The notes below the pieces were generated by a model. The model saw only the letters and a program-made list of their open reading frames with translations. It was not told where the DNA came from and searched no databases. From Xiheicaenibacterium sp046351325 (lineage in GTDB: Bacteria > Myxococcota_A > Polyangia > Polyangiales > Polyangiaceae), in assembly GCA_046351325.1 (NCBI GenBank), contig JAXLYR010000005.1:310001-374000 (forward strand): a DNA stretch of 64,000 nt, in the 5' to 3' direction. How positions within the stretch are numbered: position 1 is the first letter of the stretch; the number at the start of each line of letters is the position of its first letter. This document shows, one piece after another, positions 9,120-17,943 of the stretch. The translations under genes were made by a program, and so were the position numbers.

Positions 9120-10763
9120 TCAAGGAGCGAGCTTGGCGACGAATGCAAAATCCGAGCAAGTTGGACACGAGTTCTCGTTGAAGGTCGTCGGCCCCAAAGA
9201 GCCCTGACCGAAGTCGACGCTGCCGTTGAAGTCACCTGTTACAACGGGGTAACCTAGTGGGTCGAACGCGACGCCCGAGGGCGTAGCGATGCCGCTGCTG
9301 CTGGCGAAGGTGCGGATCGAGAGCAAATCCGCTGAAGGGCCGAGCTCGAGAAGGAACATGTCGTAGTCCCATCCCAGCGGAGCCACATCAGTCGGGCCGC
9401 CGCTGATTACGGGGCCCGCGCCGAAGTCGATGGTCCCGCGGAACATGCCAGTGACAATCACCCGGCCCTGCGGGTCGACGGAGACTCCCCACACTTCGAC
9501 CTCGGGCAGTTGACCTCCGCTCGCGGAGAAGGCCCGGCTCCAGAGATGCGCACCGGCAGCGTCATATCTGGCGACGTACGCGCTCGTTCGGGTGGATGAA
9601 ACGCCGAGCGGGCCACCGCCGAGATCGATGGGCAGTATCGTGGAGCCTGCGAGCACGACGCCACCATCGGGCGTGGGCGCGTTCCAGTGAGCGTAACCAT
9701 AATTGCCTGTAGACTCCTTGGGCGGCTCAGCGAAAGAAGAGACCGCTAGGGACTCGCCAGTCGAGTGGTCGAGGTGCGCGACATACGCCGACCCCTCACT
9801 CAAGACGGTTGGCGCGCCCCACGCGCTGGTCGAGGGCGCCCACCCCGACAGAATCAGATCTCCTCCAGCGTCGACCGAGAGCTGCTGAGCGGTAGCGCGG
9901 TATGAGGCGCCCGCCGCCCTGACCCACAGCGGGGACCCATCCGTCGCCGAGAGCGCCGCGACGAAGGCGTCTCCACCCTGAGCACTCTGGGGATCTGACG
10001 GCGCTGTAAGCGGACCTGTGCCGAGGTCGATTGTACCCATGAACTCACCGCCGAAAAACACAGTACCCGATGGCCCGACCACGACCGTTCGTGGCACCGC
10101 CTGGAAATCGAAGCACTGACTCCAAACGTGCTGCCCTGAGGCATCCAAACGCACGGCGAAGATCGAAAAATCATCCTGCTGACTGGGCGGACCACAGAGG
10201 ACACCGTTGCCGAGGTCGGCAGTCACGTACGCCGCCCCGACGAGGGCTACGCCACCCTCGGGTGTTGCAGCCGAAGCCGTAATCCCAACGACTGCCGGGG
10301 CCGACCAGCTCCACAGCGTCTCACCCTGCGGTGTGAGCTTCACGACGCCATTACCCAGCACGTGTGCGCCGGCGCCCAAGGGGATTGAGGTTGGGCCCCC
10401 GGCGACCGTGAAGAAGATCTCGCCTGCAGGGTTTATCGACGGACGGTCTATATGGGTCTGTTGCTTCGCCACCCCGAGCGCGCGGCTCCACGGCTCCTCA
10501 AAAGGACTTTGGCCCGACGACCCACCATCCCCACCTCCTGCTTGCCCACCCAACGCCGTACCCGAGGAGGACGTTTGCTGGCCTGCCCCCCCATCCGACA
10601 AAGTGGCGCCGCCTGTTCCATCCGAAGAGTCATTGGGGGAGTCACTGTCTCTCCCAGTGGGCGAGAACTCGCTGCCGTGCGCGCACGCGGCAACGCACAG
10701 GGAGAGCAGCGCGGCTGATGCGCCACGGAGGAGAGCTGGAGCGAGACGGGTGCAAGAAATCAT
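9120..10763 (-). CDS. Secreted lipoprotein with repeated beta-propeller-like segments
   Basis: I chose the ATG at 10763 because it gives a lipoprotein signal peptide ending LLSLCVAACAHG, whereas the frame further upstream reads as low-complexity shadow. The 547-residue product has a Ser/Gly/Asp-rich linker after the lipobox (about 25-80) and then repeats of roughly 50-60 residues of the pattern G-G-x-x-F-(V/A)-A-x-L-x-(A/S)-x-G-x-x-x-W-S. The repeats end in phrases such as GEFMGTIDLGTG, GMFRGTIDFGAG and GDFNGSVDFGQG. This pattern is common in myxobacterial surface proteins of unknown function and suggests a beta-propeller (SBBP/Kelch-like). It is convergent with the pseudokinase gene, only four bases away. 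Confidence 0.85.
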   Translation of the reverse strand: MISCTRLAPALLRGASAALLSLCVAACAHGSEFSPTGRDSDSPNDSSDGTGGATLSDGGAGQQTSSSGTALGGQAGGGDGGSSGQSPFEEPWSRALGVAKQQTHIDRPSINPAGEIFFTVAGGPTSIPLGAGAHVLGNGVVKLTPQGETLWSWSAPAVVGITASAATPEGGVALVGAAYVTADLGNGVLCGPPSQQDDFSIFAVRLDASGQHVWSQCFDFQAVPRTVVVGPSGTVFFGGEFMGTIDLGTGPLTAPSDPQSAQGGDAFVAALSATDGSPLWVRAAGASYRATAQQLSVDAGGDLILSGWAPSTSAWGAPTVLSEGSAYVAHLDHSTGESLAVSSFAEPPKESTGNYGYAHWNAPTPDGGVVLAGSTILPIDLGGGPLGVSSTRTSAYVARYDAAGAHLWSRAFSASGGQLPEVEVWGVSVDPQGRVIVTGMFRGTIDFGAGPVISGGPTDVAPLGWDYDMFLLELGPSADLLSIRTFASSSGIATPSGVAFDPLGYPVVTGDFNGSVDFGQGSLGPTTFNENSCPTCSDFAFVAKLAP

Positions 10764-11337
10764 CGGAGTTCTCCGGCCTGGTGACAATCGCCACCTACGA
10801 CACGGGCGCGGAGGAGCCCCATTAAGGATTCTTAAATCGGGCATCCGGCGACAAGACGTGTCGGGAGTCGCGAGAGCCGCACGTCGAGGTCTGCTTGAGC
10901 ACTCTTCAGGATTCGCTTGGGAGTCTCGCGCAGTCGTGGCCCGCTCGACACGCATGTGGGGACCTTCGCTTGCCTGCTCGCGCAGCATCAAGACGCCCAG
11001 CCTGCCGACGTGGCGACAGCCGGCCTCGCGTACTTTTCCACCCACAACCATGGACCTGGTCGCCGCCTGTGACGCGCTGCGAGCCTTGGCGCCTGACGAG
11101 CAACTCCGGCGCTCGAAGATGTTGGCGGTCGCCGGAGCAGCGTCTGCAGCAGTCGGCTCGAGCTGCCATTCAGGCGACTTCCTTTGGGTCTCACCAGACA
11201 TATAGGTGGCGAGCGCGCCCGCGCGACGCCGAGCCGCATAGCGCGATAACGACAGCCAGACCGACATCCAGCGGGGGGGTATTCCCGGAATAGCCGCCCT
11301 CCTTGTCGGTCTGTATCGCGGGGGATAGGTTGCGCTG
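10764..11337. other. 574-bp gap between genes with no convincing coding sequence
   Basis: This stretch separates the minus-strand lipoprotein gene from the plus-strand gene at 11338 and should hold both promoters. It is visibly more AT-rich in places (ATTAAGGATTCTTAAAT near 10820). A 51-codon plus-strand frame at 11050-11205 reads like protein (ALRALAPDEQLRRSKMLAVAG) and could be a tiny gene or a gene remnant, but I see no ribosome binding site. Nothing else stands out. Confidence 0.5.
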
Positions 11338-12009
11338 ATGCAGACGGCTGACGAGTTGGAGCGTGCGCTTACCCTCGCTCGCGAAGAGCTCCTCGCGTGC
11401 GGCACCCGCCTCTCCAAAGACTACACAGCGGCGGGGTCCGACCTCTTTGAACGCCAGAGCCAGCGGTGCCTCTCGCTCGAGCGAGACCTGGCTCGTTCGC
11501 GCAATGAACAATGCGCTGTACCGCTGGAGTGGAGTGCGCCGTGGGACGTCGGCGCTCCATTGCCATTGGTGGTCTCCTCGGGTCATCGACTGTTTGTCGT
11601 CTATCGCCAGCGCGAGCACGACCCGGCGTGGGACGGCTCCTACGCCGAGATGGTGGACCCGGCCTCGGCGGAGGTTCGGCTCATCGCGATCGTCGAGTTT
11701 CACCGATGCCTGATTCACCGGTTCGGCGCGCCCAACGATGAAGCGCTCGAGGGACACGCGCTGCACGGGCGCGGACTGGAGGCTTATCGGGCTCACACCG
11801 TCGAGCGCTCCTCGTGGCTCAGAGAGCAGGAGCGAATCAACAGCGTTCACCGCCACCACCGCCCCGAGGCCTTCGCTGGGTTTACCCATTATGTACTGCC
11901 GTTCCACGACGAGACCTTCGAGTGTCTGGCAGACGGGCATCGAATTCGCGAGTCCCTCTCCACCTTCAGCGAGGCTCTGCAGGCCGTGACGGACGAGGTC
12001 CTCAGGTAG
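11338..12009 (+). CDS. Hypothetical protein, soluble
   Basis: This is a 223-residue protein starting at the ATG at 11338, with no signal peptide. The first ~60 residues look alpha-helical with heptad character (ELERALTLAREELLACGTRL...CLSLERDLARS). The C-terminal part contains well-spaced charged and aromatic motifs (VVYRQREHDPAWDGSYAEMV, INSVHRHHRPEAFAGFTHYVLPFHDETFECLADG) that look conserved. The His-rich HRHHRPEAF...FHD stretch could bind metal, but I cannot name a family. It stands alone, co-directional with the oxidoreductase 82 bp downstream. Confidence 0.7.
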   Translation: MQTADELERALTLAREELLACGTRLSKDYTAAGSDLFERQSQRCLSLERDLARSRNEQCAVPLEWSAPWDVGAPLPLVVSSGHRLFVVYRQREHDPAWDGSYAEMVDPASAEVRLIAIVEFHRCLIHRFGAPNDEALEGHALHGRGLEAYRAHTVERSSWLREQERINSVHRHHRPEAFAGFTHYVLPFHDETFECLADGHRIRESLSTFSEALQAVTDEVLR

Positions 12010-12070
12010 AGGCTTCGCGTACGCCCGGCAATCGCGCGGCTCGCGAAACGTGTACGCTTGACAGATGAGC

Positions 12071-12086
12071 GAACGGTCGTACGTTC
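12071..12086. promoter_or_regulatory. Inverted repeat, candidate TetR-type operator
   Basis: GAACG-N6-CGTTC lies just after a perfect TTGACA (12058-12063) and just ahead of the preferred start of the oxidoreductase (12092). The regulator gene at 13332 is a TetR-family member directly downstream, and such regulators bind palindromes of this size in their target promoter. The link is inference from position. Confidence 0.35.
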
Positions 12087-12091
12087 TTCTC

Positions 12092-13351
12092 ATGATCGAC
12101 CGCCCTCTTCGTTTGCCCGTCTCGGGCGTTGAGCTCCCGAACCGTCTCATCAAGGCCGCGATGGAGGAGGCGATCGCCACGCCGTCGCTCGACGCTTCCG
12201 AGGGGCTGGCCACTGCCTACGAGCGTTGGGGGGCGGGCGGCGCCGGGCTGCTCATCACCGGCCACGTCCTCGTCGATCGCGCGCACCGCGCTCGGCCGCG
12301 CGACACCGTGCTCGACGACGCCTCGGATCTCGCGACGTTCGAGCGTTGGGCGGCCGCCGTGCATCGCGGCGGCGGCCGCGTCCTCATGCAGTTGAACCAC
12401 GCGGGCCGGCAAACACCTCGCTACGTGAACCCGACCCCGATCGGCCCCTCCGCGGTCGCCGCGGTCAAGGCGATGCATGCCTTCGGCAAGCCGCGCGCTG
12501 CGTCCCTCGCCGAGCTCGCGGGTGTGCGGCGCGCGTTCGTGGACGCCGCCCTCCTCGCGAAGAAGGCGGGCTTCGACGGCGTCGAGATCCACGCGGCGCA
12601 CGGCTATTTGCTCAGCCAGTTCCTGTCGCCGCTCACCAATCAGCGCACGGACATTTACGGCGGCTCGCTCGAGAACCGGGCGCGCCTCCTGCTCGAGATC
12701 GTGCGCGACGTGCGCGCCGCGGCGGGCGACGAGTTCATCCTCGCGGTCAAAATCAACGTCGGCGACTTTCAGCGTGGCGGCTTCGAGCCCGCCGATTTCG
12801 TCGAGGTCGCGGCCTGGCTCGACCACGCGCGGATCGACTTGCTCGAGCTCTCGGGCGGCAGCTACGAGTCGCAGGCCATGTTCGACGGACCCAAGTCGGG
12901 CGGCCCCTCGCGTGAAGGGTTCTTCACCGAGCACCTCGCCGCGGTTCGCGCACGCGTCTCCGCTCCCATCATGTTGACGGGTGGGCTGCGCACGCGGGCC
13001 GGAATGGACGGCGCGCTCGCCGACGGCGCGGACGCGATCGGCCTCGCGCGACCGCTCGCGATCGATCCCGAGCTCGCGCAGAAGCTGGTCTCCGGCGCGG
13101 TGGACGCTGCGCCGCCAGGCCCGCGCCGCATTCGCGCCGGAGCCATCGCGGGGCTCGCCGACGTGGCGTGGTATTGGGTTCAAATCACGCGGCTCGCGCG
13201 CGGACTCCCGGTCGATGTCACGCTCTCACCCTGGCGCGCGCTCGCGAGCTATTTCACAGCAGACTTCGTCGATACTGTGGTTACGCGGCGGGCGCGGCGC
13301 AGCCTAACCCGCCCGCAAGGAGCGACTGAGCATGCAGGTTCGGCGGCCTGA
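12092..13351 (+). CDS. NADH:flavin oxidoreductase, Old Yellow Enzyme family
   Basis: OYE-family enzymes are FMN-binding (beta/alpha)8 barrels that reduce activated C=C bonds using NAD(P)H. The product shows NRLIKAAMEE near the N-terminus, QLNHAGRQTP, the substrate-binding H167-A-A-H170-GYLLSQFLSP, the phosphate-binding GGSLENRARL, and a late FMN-phosphate loop (TGGLRTRAGM...ADAIGLARPL). I prefer the ATG at 12092 (MIDRPLRLPVSG), which matches the usual N-terminus, over 12065, because a -35-like TTGACA and an inverted repeat sit between them. About 419 residues. The C-terminal ~60 residues extend past the barrel. It overlaps the following tetR by 20 bp, so the two are probably cotranscribed. 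Confidence 0.92.
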   Translation: MIDRPLRLPVSGVELPNRLIKAAMEEAIATPSLDASEGLATAYERWGAGGAGLLITGHVLVDRAHRARPRDTVLDDASDLATFERWAAAVHRGGGRVLMQLNHAGRQTPRYVNPTPIGPSAVAAVKAMHAFGKPRAASLAELAGVRRAFVDAALLAKKAGFDGVEIHAAHGYLLSQFLSPLTNQRTDIYGGSLENRARLLLEIVRDVRAAAGDEFILAVKINVGDFQRGGFEPADFVEVAAWLDHARIDLLELSGGSYESQAMFDGPKSGGPSREGFFTEHLAAVRARVSAPIMLTGGLRTRAGMDGALADGADAIGLARPLAIDPELAQKLVSGAVDAAPPGPRRIRAGAIAGLADVAWYWVQITRLARGLPVDVTLSPWRALASYFTADFVDTVVTRRARRSLTRPQGATEHAGSAA

Positions 13352-14036
13352 AAAACGAGACCTTCGCGTCGTGCATGGTGAGGAGACGCGCAAGCGAATC
13401 CTCGGCAGCGCCATGGACGTCGCCTCGACCGAGGGGCTCGAGGCTCTGACGATCGGGCGCCTCGCGACCGAGCTCGGCATGAGCAAAGCCGGGCTCTTCA
13501 GCCACTTCGGTTCGAAGGAAGCGCTGCAGATCGCGACGCTCGACGCCGCGAGAGAGGTCTTCCTCGCCTCGGTGGTCGCGCCCGCGTTCCAGTCGGCCGA
13601 GCCCGGGCTGCCGCGCCTTCGAGCCCTCGCCGACAACTGGCTCCGCTACATCGAAGACAAGGTCTTTCGCGGGGGCTGCGTGTTCTCTTCGGCCGCCGTC
13701 GAGTTCGACAGTCGCCCCGGACCCGTGCGCGATCGTGTCGCGGCGATCGTGCGGGAGTGGGTCGGCGCGCTCGAGCACGTCATCGGTGAGGCTCGCGAGC
13801 TCGGGCAGCTCGCGCCCGACGTCGATCCTGGCCAGCTCGCCTTCGAGCTGAACGCGCTGATGCTCGGCGCCAATTGGGGCTTTCAACTCCTCGAGTGCGC
13901 CACCCCTCTCGAGCGCGCCCGCCGCGGCATCGACGAGCGGCTCTCGCGCGCAGCCGCTGGGCACCGCGCCCCGGACGCGCTAGAGACGCCCCATGGCGGA
14001 GAAGACGCTCGAAGACATCGAAAAAGAGCTCGCTGA
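13332..14036 (+). CDS. TetR/AcrR-family transcriptional regulator
   Basis: The 234-residue protein has an N-terminal TetR helix-turn-helix at about 20-65 (TRKRILGSAMDVASTEG, then LTIGRLATELGMSKAGLFSHFGSKEAL) and a helical ligand-binding domain resembling the TetR_C YjdC/Rv1534 type (CVFSSAAVEFDSRPGPVRD). It overlaps the upstream oxidoreductase by 20 bp and the next gene by 44 bp, so the three genes form a tight run. The likely target is its own operon, whose promoter carries a small inverted repeat at 12071-12086; the ligand could be an electrophile handled by the oxidoreductase. The last ~15 residues are read in frame over the next gene's start and are probably not structured. Confidence 0.93.
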   Translation: MQVRRPEKRDLRVVHGEETRKRILGSAMDVASTEGLEALTIGRLATELGMSKAGLFSHFGSKEALQIATLDAAREVFLASVVAPAFQSAEPGLPRLRALADNWLRYIEDKVFRGGCVFSSAAVEFDSRPGPVRDRVAAIVREWVGALEHVIGEARELGQLAPDVDPGQLAFELNALMLGANWGFQLLECATPLERARRGIDERLSRAAAGHRAPDALETPHGGEDARRHRKRAR

Positions 14037-15144
14037 GATCGATCAAGCCTACGAGTCGCAATACTCAGGCAAAGACCGCTCCTCGGTGCCCACGGACGGC
14101 CTCATCACGCTGGCCGAACGCACGAAGCGAGCGATCTCCGACCTCGAGAAGCTCGGGGCCCTCACCGCCGGCGAGAACGCCGGCAACGTCCTTCGCAACC
14201 TCAACGAGCACCTCGCCCTCTACGAGCGCGAGCTCGAGCTCGTGAAGGTCGCGCGCGACATGGGGCCGGCTTTCGAGCGCTTCAGCATCGAGGGCTCGGC
14301 CGCGAACTTCGTGTTCAACCGATACAACCGCCACTTCGCGGGGCTCTCGCGCGACACGCGCGACCTCGGCCTCCTGAAGGAGCTGACCGAGGAGCTGCGC
14401 CAAATCAAGAAGCGCATGAGCGCGATCGCTGGCAAAAAGGCTCTTCCGCCGAGCCTCGAGAAGGACGTCGACCTCGTCCAACAGAACATCGAGCGCTACG
14501 CCGCCGAGGAGCGCGAGATCCCGAAGGCGCAGGCCGCCGGCACGCAAGAGGATCAGGCCAACCGCCTCGCGTTCCTCGCGAACCAGCAGTTCGCGCTGTA
14601 CCAGGCGTTCTTCGCCGGACAGGCGCGCATCTCGCGCCGGCCCGCTCTGCTCGTGCGCCTCATCGACAATCTGAAGCGGTATCGCACGGCGATGTTCGAC
14701 CTCAAGTCGAGCGGGTTCTCGAGCGACTCGAACGCGAACAACATCAAGATCGTCGCGGACCGCATCGCCGCTTGGGAGACCGAGCTCAACGAGATCCGCG
14801 CCGTGCGCACCTACGAGGACCCGGCGACGAAGAAGCGCCGCCCCCTCGAGGACCTCATGAGCGTGCTCGGTGGCGCCGCGAACGACCTCTTCAAGGAGTA
14901 TCGCGACAACTACGCCGGCAAGCCGCGCAGCGACGTCGACCTCGGGAACTTGAGCCTCCTCATCGACAAGATCGACGAGATCCGCCGCCAGATGGAGGAG
15001 CTGGGTCGCGTCGAGAAGAGCGAGATGAACCTCAAGAACGCCGAGATCGTCCGCGACTACCAGTCGAGCTGGGTACGCGAGTTCACGATGGTCCGCACGG
15101 CCCAGCAGGCGGCGCAGGCCACGCGATCGACCGGCACCGCCTGA
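13993..15144 (+). CDS. Conserved coiled-coil protein of unknown function
   Basis: The 383-residue, strongly charged protein is almost wholly alpha-helical, with several heptad stretches (LEDIEKELAEIDQAYESQ, LNEHLALYERELELVKVARDM, LGNLSLLIDKIDEIRRQMEELGRV). It has no signal peptide, membrane helix or catalytic motif that I can see. The ATG at 13993 lies inside the 3' end of the tetR reading frame. A strong terminator follows 21 bp after its stop, so it closes the transcription unit that begins at the oxidoreductase. A filament or scaffold role is possible from the coiled coils alone. Confidence 0.8.
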   Translation: MAEKTLEDIEKELAEIDQAYESQYSGKDRSSVPTDGLITLAERTKRAISDLEKLGALTAGENAGNVLRNLNEHLALYERELELVKVARDMGPAFERFSIEGSAANFVFNRYNRHFAGLSRDTRDLGLLKELTEELRQIKKRMSAIAGKKALPPSLEKDVDLVQQNIERYAAEEREIPKAQAAGTQEDQANRLAFLANQQFALYQAFFAGQARISRRPALLVRLIDNLKRYRTAMFDLKSSGFSSDSNANNIKIVADRIAAWETELNEIRAVRTYEDPATKKRRPLEDLMSVLGGAANDLFKEYRDNYAGKPRSDVDLGNLSLLIDKIDEIRRQMEELGRVEKSEMNLKNAEIVRDYQSSWVREFTMVRTAQQAAQATRSTGTA

Positions 15145-15165
15145 GCGAAGGCCGAGTGTCGACCA

Positions 15166-15203
15166 CCAGGCGGGCTGTCGGTACGGCCCGCCTGGAGTCT
15201 TTT
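15166..15203 (+). terminator. Intrinsic terminator
   Basis: A perfect 10-bp stem CCAGGCGGGC (15166-15175) pairs with GCCCGCCTGG (15186-15195) around a 10-base loop and is followed by AGTCTTTT. It sits 21 bp after the coiled-coil gene and ahead of vgrG2, so it separates the two transcription units. Confidence 0.85.
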
Positions 15204-15402
15204 GTAGAAGATGTCGGGCGGTTCCCGTAGCCGGCCATCGCTTACAGAGCTGTTACGGCACAGACAACCCCGTAAGCCAATGGTGTTGACACGCTCGCCG
15301 ACAGCGAACCTCGTCGAAGCTGTCCTCGATTGAAGACAGGCTCGCTCGACAAATCCGCTTTGCCCCTCGCGCTGGCCTGCTGATAATTCGTCGGCGAGGC
15401 GT

Positions 15403-17937
15403 ATGGACACTTTCGAACTGCGGGTTGCGGAGGTCGTCGAACCACTGGTCGTCCGCACGGCGCGGGGTCGCGAAGAGCTCTCGCAGCCCTACAGGTTCGT
15501 GATTTCGTGTTCAGCAATGTTGCCGGCGACGATCGTTCAAGCGGTCCTCGGACGCGCCGCGACCTTCACCATGGCTCTCTCGAGCGGTCCTGGTGTCGGA
15601 CACCGAACCGTGCACGGTGTGATCGACGCTGTTCGTCTGGAGGGGATCGATGTGAACACGGGGGCAACGCGCGCTACGATGCGCTTGGTCCCGCGACTGG
15701 CGACGCTCGCACACCGCAAATGGAGCCGGATCTTCCAGCACATCACCGTGCCAGAGGTCGTGGCGCGCGTCCTGGGGGAAGCCAACATTGGTATCGAGCC
15801 CCGGCTGACTAGCAGTTATCCGCGCCGGAGTTATTGCGTTCAATATCAGGAGACCGACCTCGCGTTCGTCAGTCGGATACTGAGTGAGGAGGGGATCTTC
15901 TTCAGCTTCGAGCAGCCCCCGGCCGAGCTGGAGGTCTTGGGTTCTCCCGGGCTCTTGGCAGAACGCGTGGTGCTTTGGGATGAAGCCATTTACCCGCCCA
16001 TCGTCGGCGCTCCCGTGCTGCCATTTCGATCGGACGGTATGGCGTTGACGGACGAGCACGTCGATCGCTTCCTCCCGCGACGCGTGTTGTCGACCAAGGC
16101 CGCGTTGGTAAAGAGCTATGACTTCTTGCGGCCGCCCCTGAATCTGCTCAATCGCGCCGAGCACCCGACCGAGCCCGAGCCCATCGGCGTAGGACGAGCC
16201 GCTGTCTACGACCACCACGACGACTATGACTTACCCGCTGCCAGCGCAGCCCGCGCGAAACGACATTTGGAGGCCAAGCGCGCGCGAGCCGCGACCGCGA
16301 AGGGGAACGGCACCTGTCGGCGATTGACCCCGGGCCGCAGCTTCGTCCTCGAGGGCTGCTCGCTGGACGAGGTCAATCGGCCGTGGGCGATCACGCGCGT
16401 GGAGCACCGAATCGAGCTCCCCGAAGCTCGAGTGGGGGGCGACGACCGCCATGTCTATCACAACCGCTTCGAGTGCGTTCCCACCGAGGTCCCGTTTCGA
16501 TCGCCCGTGCCGACGCGAGCACCACAACAAGTCATGGAGACAGCGGTGGTGGTCGGCCCGCAAGACGAGGAGATTTACGTCGACGAACACGGTCGAATCA
16601 AGGTCCAGTTCTTCTGGGATCTGGAAGGTCAGAAGAACGAGCACAGTTCGACATGGCTTCGGGTCGCGCAGGCATGGGCCGGTGCTGGATGGGGCACCCA
16701 ATTCATTCCGCGCGTAGGCATGGAGGTGCTGGTGTCATTCTTGGGCGGGGACGTCGACCGCCCAGTCGTCGTCGGCTGTCTGACGAACGCCCATCATCCC
16801 TATACCCACCCGTTACCGGGCAGCAAAACCCGCTCGGGTATCAGGAGCAACACGTCGCCGGGCGGGCAAGGCTACAATGAGATCTCGTTCGACGACGCTG
16901 CTGGCAGTGAGCTCCTGCGACTGACAGCCCAACGCGACATGCACGAGGTAGTGGGTCAGAGCGCTGACCGACGCATTGGCCGAGACGGCCGCACCAGCGT
17001 GGGGCGCGACCAGTTCACGACCGTCGCGCGGAACGACAGCGCCGACATTGGAGGGGAGCGCTCCGAGCAAGTCGGCTCGAACAAGACCGAGCGCGTCGCT
17101 GGCGATCACAAGGTGTACATTGGCGGGGCATCGCAGACGGTCGTGGCACAGTCCCGCTCGGCTCGAGTGGGCGGATTGGACACGACAGAGGTCGCCGGGG
17201 GGGTCGTCACGCTGATTACGGGCTCGCGTGAGACTGCCATCGCGGGGACCGAGCGTCTGGCCGTGAGCGGTGATGTCCACCAACACATTGGTGGAGAGGG
17301 CGGCTTCATGGCTGCAACCTCGAGCGCTTACAGCGTCGCAGCCGGGTCGACCATCGTCCTCGAGGCCCAGGCCTGCATTCGGCTCGTGTGCGGCGATTCG
17401 GCTATTGATCTGACTCCCGACGAGGTCATTGTTCGGGGAAAGAAGCTGATCTTCGCCGCAGAGCAAACGGCGACGATGCGCGCAAACAAGGCCTGGCTCC
17501 AGTTGGAAGACAAGAAGGCCTCGCTCGTTTCCGACGCCATCCACATCCGAGGCGACTGCGCGCAGCTCACGCTCGAGAGCAGCACGGCCGAGGTCGCCGC
17601 CGACAGCGTCAATCTCGTAGCTCAGGCCGCTGGGCTGAGCCTGTCATCGGCGGCGCAGCTCTCGGGCTCCAGTGTCAGCCTGGGCGGAGTGGCGGGCAAG
17701 AAGACCAGTCAATCCCCCGAACCCGATGAGTTCGCCACGGAGACCTTGGATCTCGTCTTGGAGAGCCAGGAGGGTAAGCCTATCCCGCTCGCCCGGTGGG
17801 TCATCCAAACCGCGAAGGGCAGAGTCTATTCGGGCCGACTCGACAAAGACGGGCGCGCGAAGGTCAAGGTCGATCCTGGAGAGTGTCACGTCAGCTTTCC
17901 CGAGTATCCGTCCGACACTTGGAAACCGAAGGAGTAA
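15403..17937 (+). CDS. vgrG: Type VI secretion spike protein VgrG with C-terminal TTR-like domain (VgrG2)
   Basis: The 844-residue protein has the complete VgrG architecture: gp27-like region (about 1-370, SYCVQYQETDLAFVSRILSEEGIFFSFE), OB fold (about 385-470, HGRIKVQFFWD, WLRVAQAWAGAGWGTQFIPRVGMEVLVSF), the linker HPLPGSKTRSGIRSNTSPGG, and a long needle with repeats of the form VGxxxxxxVGGD (about 500-640). A TTR-like beta domain with a DKDGRAKVKV strand ends the protein (about 780-840). Unlike VgrG1 there is no peptidoglycan-binding module after it. The metzincin-like cargo gene follows six bases after the stop. The 5' region after the terminator at 15203 should contain the promoter; a TTGACA at 15286-15291 is the only -35-like match I see. 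Confidence 0.96.
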   Translation: MDTFELRVAEVVEPLVVRTARGREELSQPYRFVISCSAMLPATIVQAVLGRAATFTMALSSGPGVGHRTVHGVIDAVRLEGIDVNTGATRATMRLVPRLATLAHRKWSRIFQHITVPEVVARVLGEANIGIEPRLTSSYPRRSYCVQYQETDLAFVSRILSEEGIFFSFEQPPAELEVLGSPGLLAERVVLWDEAIYPPIVGAPVLPFRSDGMALTDEHVDRFLPRRVLSTKAALVKSYDFLRPPLNLLNRAEHPTEPEPIGVGRAAVYDHHDDYDLPAASAARAKRHLEAKRARAATAKGNGTCRRLTPGRSFVLEGCSLDEVNRPWAITRVEHRIELPEARVGGDDRHVYHNRFECVPTEVPFRSPVPTRAPQQVMETAVVVGPQDEEIYVDEHGRIKVQFFWDLEGQKNEHSSTWLRVAQAWAGAGWGTQFIPRVGMEVLVSFLGGDVDRPVVVGCLTNAHHPYTHPLPGSKTRSGIRSNTSPGGQGYNEISFDDAAGSELLRLTAQRDMHEVVGQSADRRIGRDGRTSVGRDQFTTVARNDSADIGGERSEQVGSNKTERVAGDHKVYIGGASQTVVAQSRSARVGGLDTTEVAGGVVTLITGSRETAIAGTERLAVSGDVHQHIGGEGGFMAATSSAYSVAAGSTIVLEAQACIRLVCGDSAIDLTPDEVIVRGKKLIFAAEQTATMRANKAWLQLEDKKASLVSDAIHIRGDCAQLTLESSTAEVAADSVNLVAQAAGLSLSSAAQLSGSSVSLGGVAGKKTSQSPEPDEFATETLDLVLESQEGKPIPLARWVIQTAKGRVYSGRLDKDGRAKVKVDPGECHVSFPEYPSDTWKPKE

Positions 17938-17943
17938 CTGGAC

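Noticed and set aside
10207..11205. 332-codon plus-strand frame over the lipoprotein gene
   Set aside because: Its first two thirds are antisense to the lipoprotein; only the last ~50 codons read like protein and are noted under the gap.
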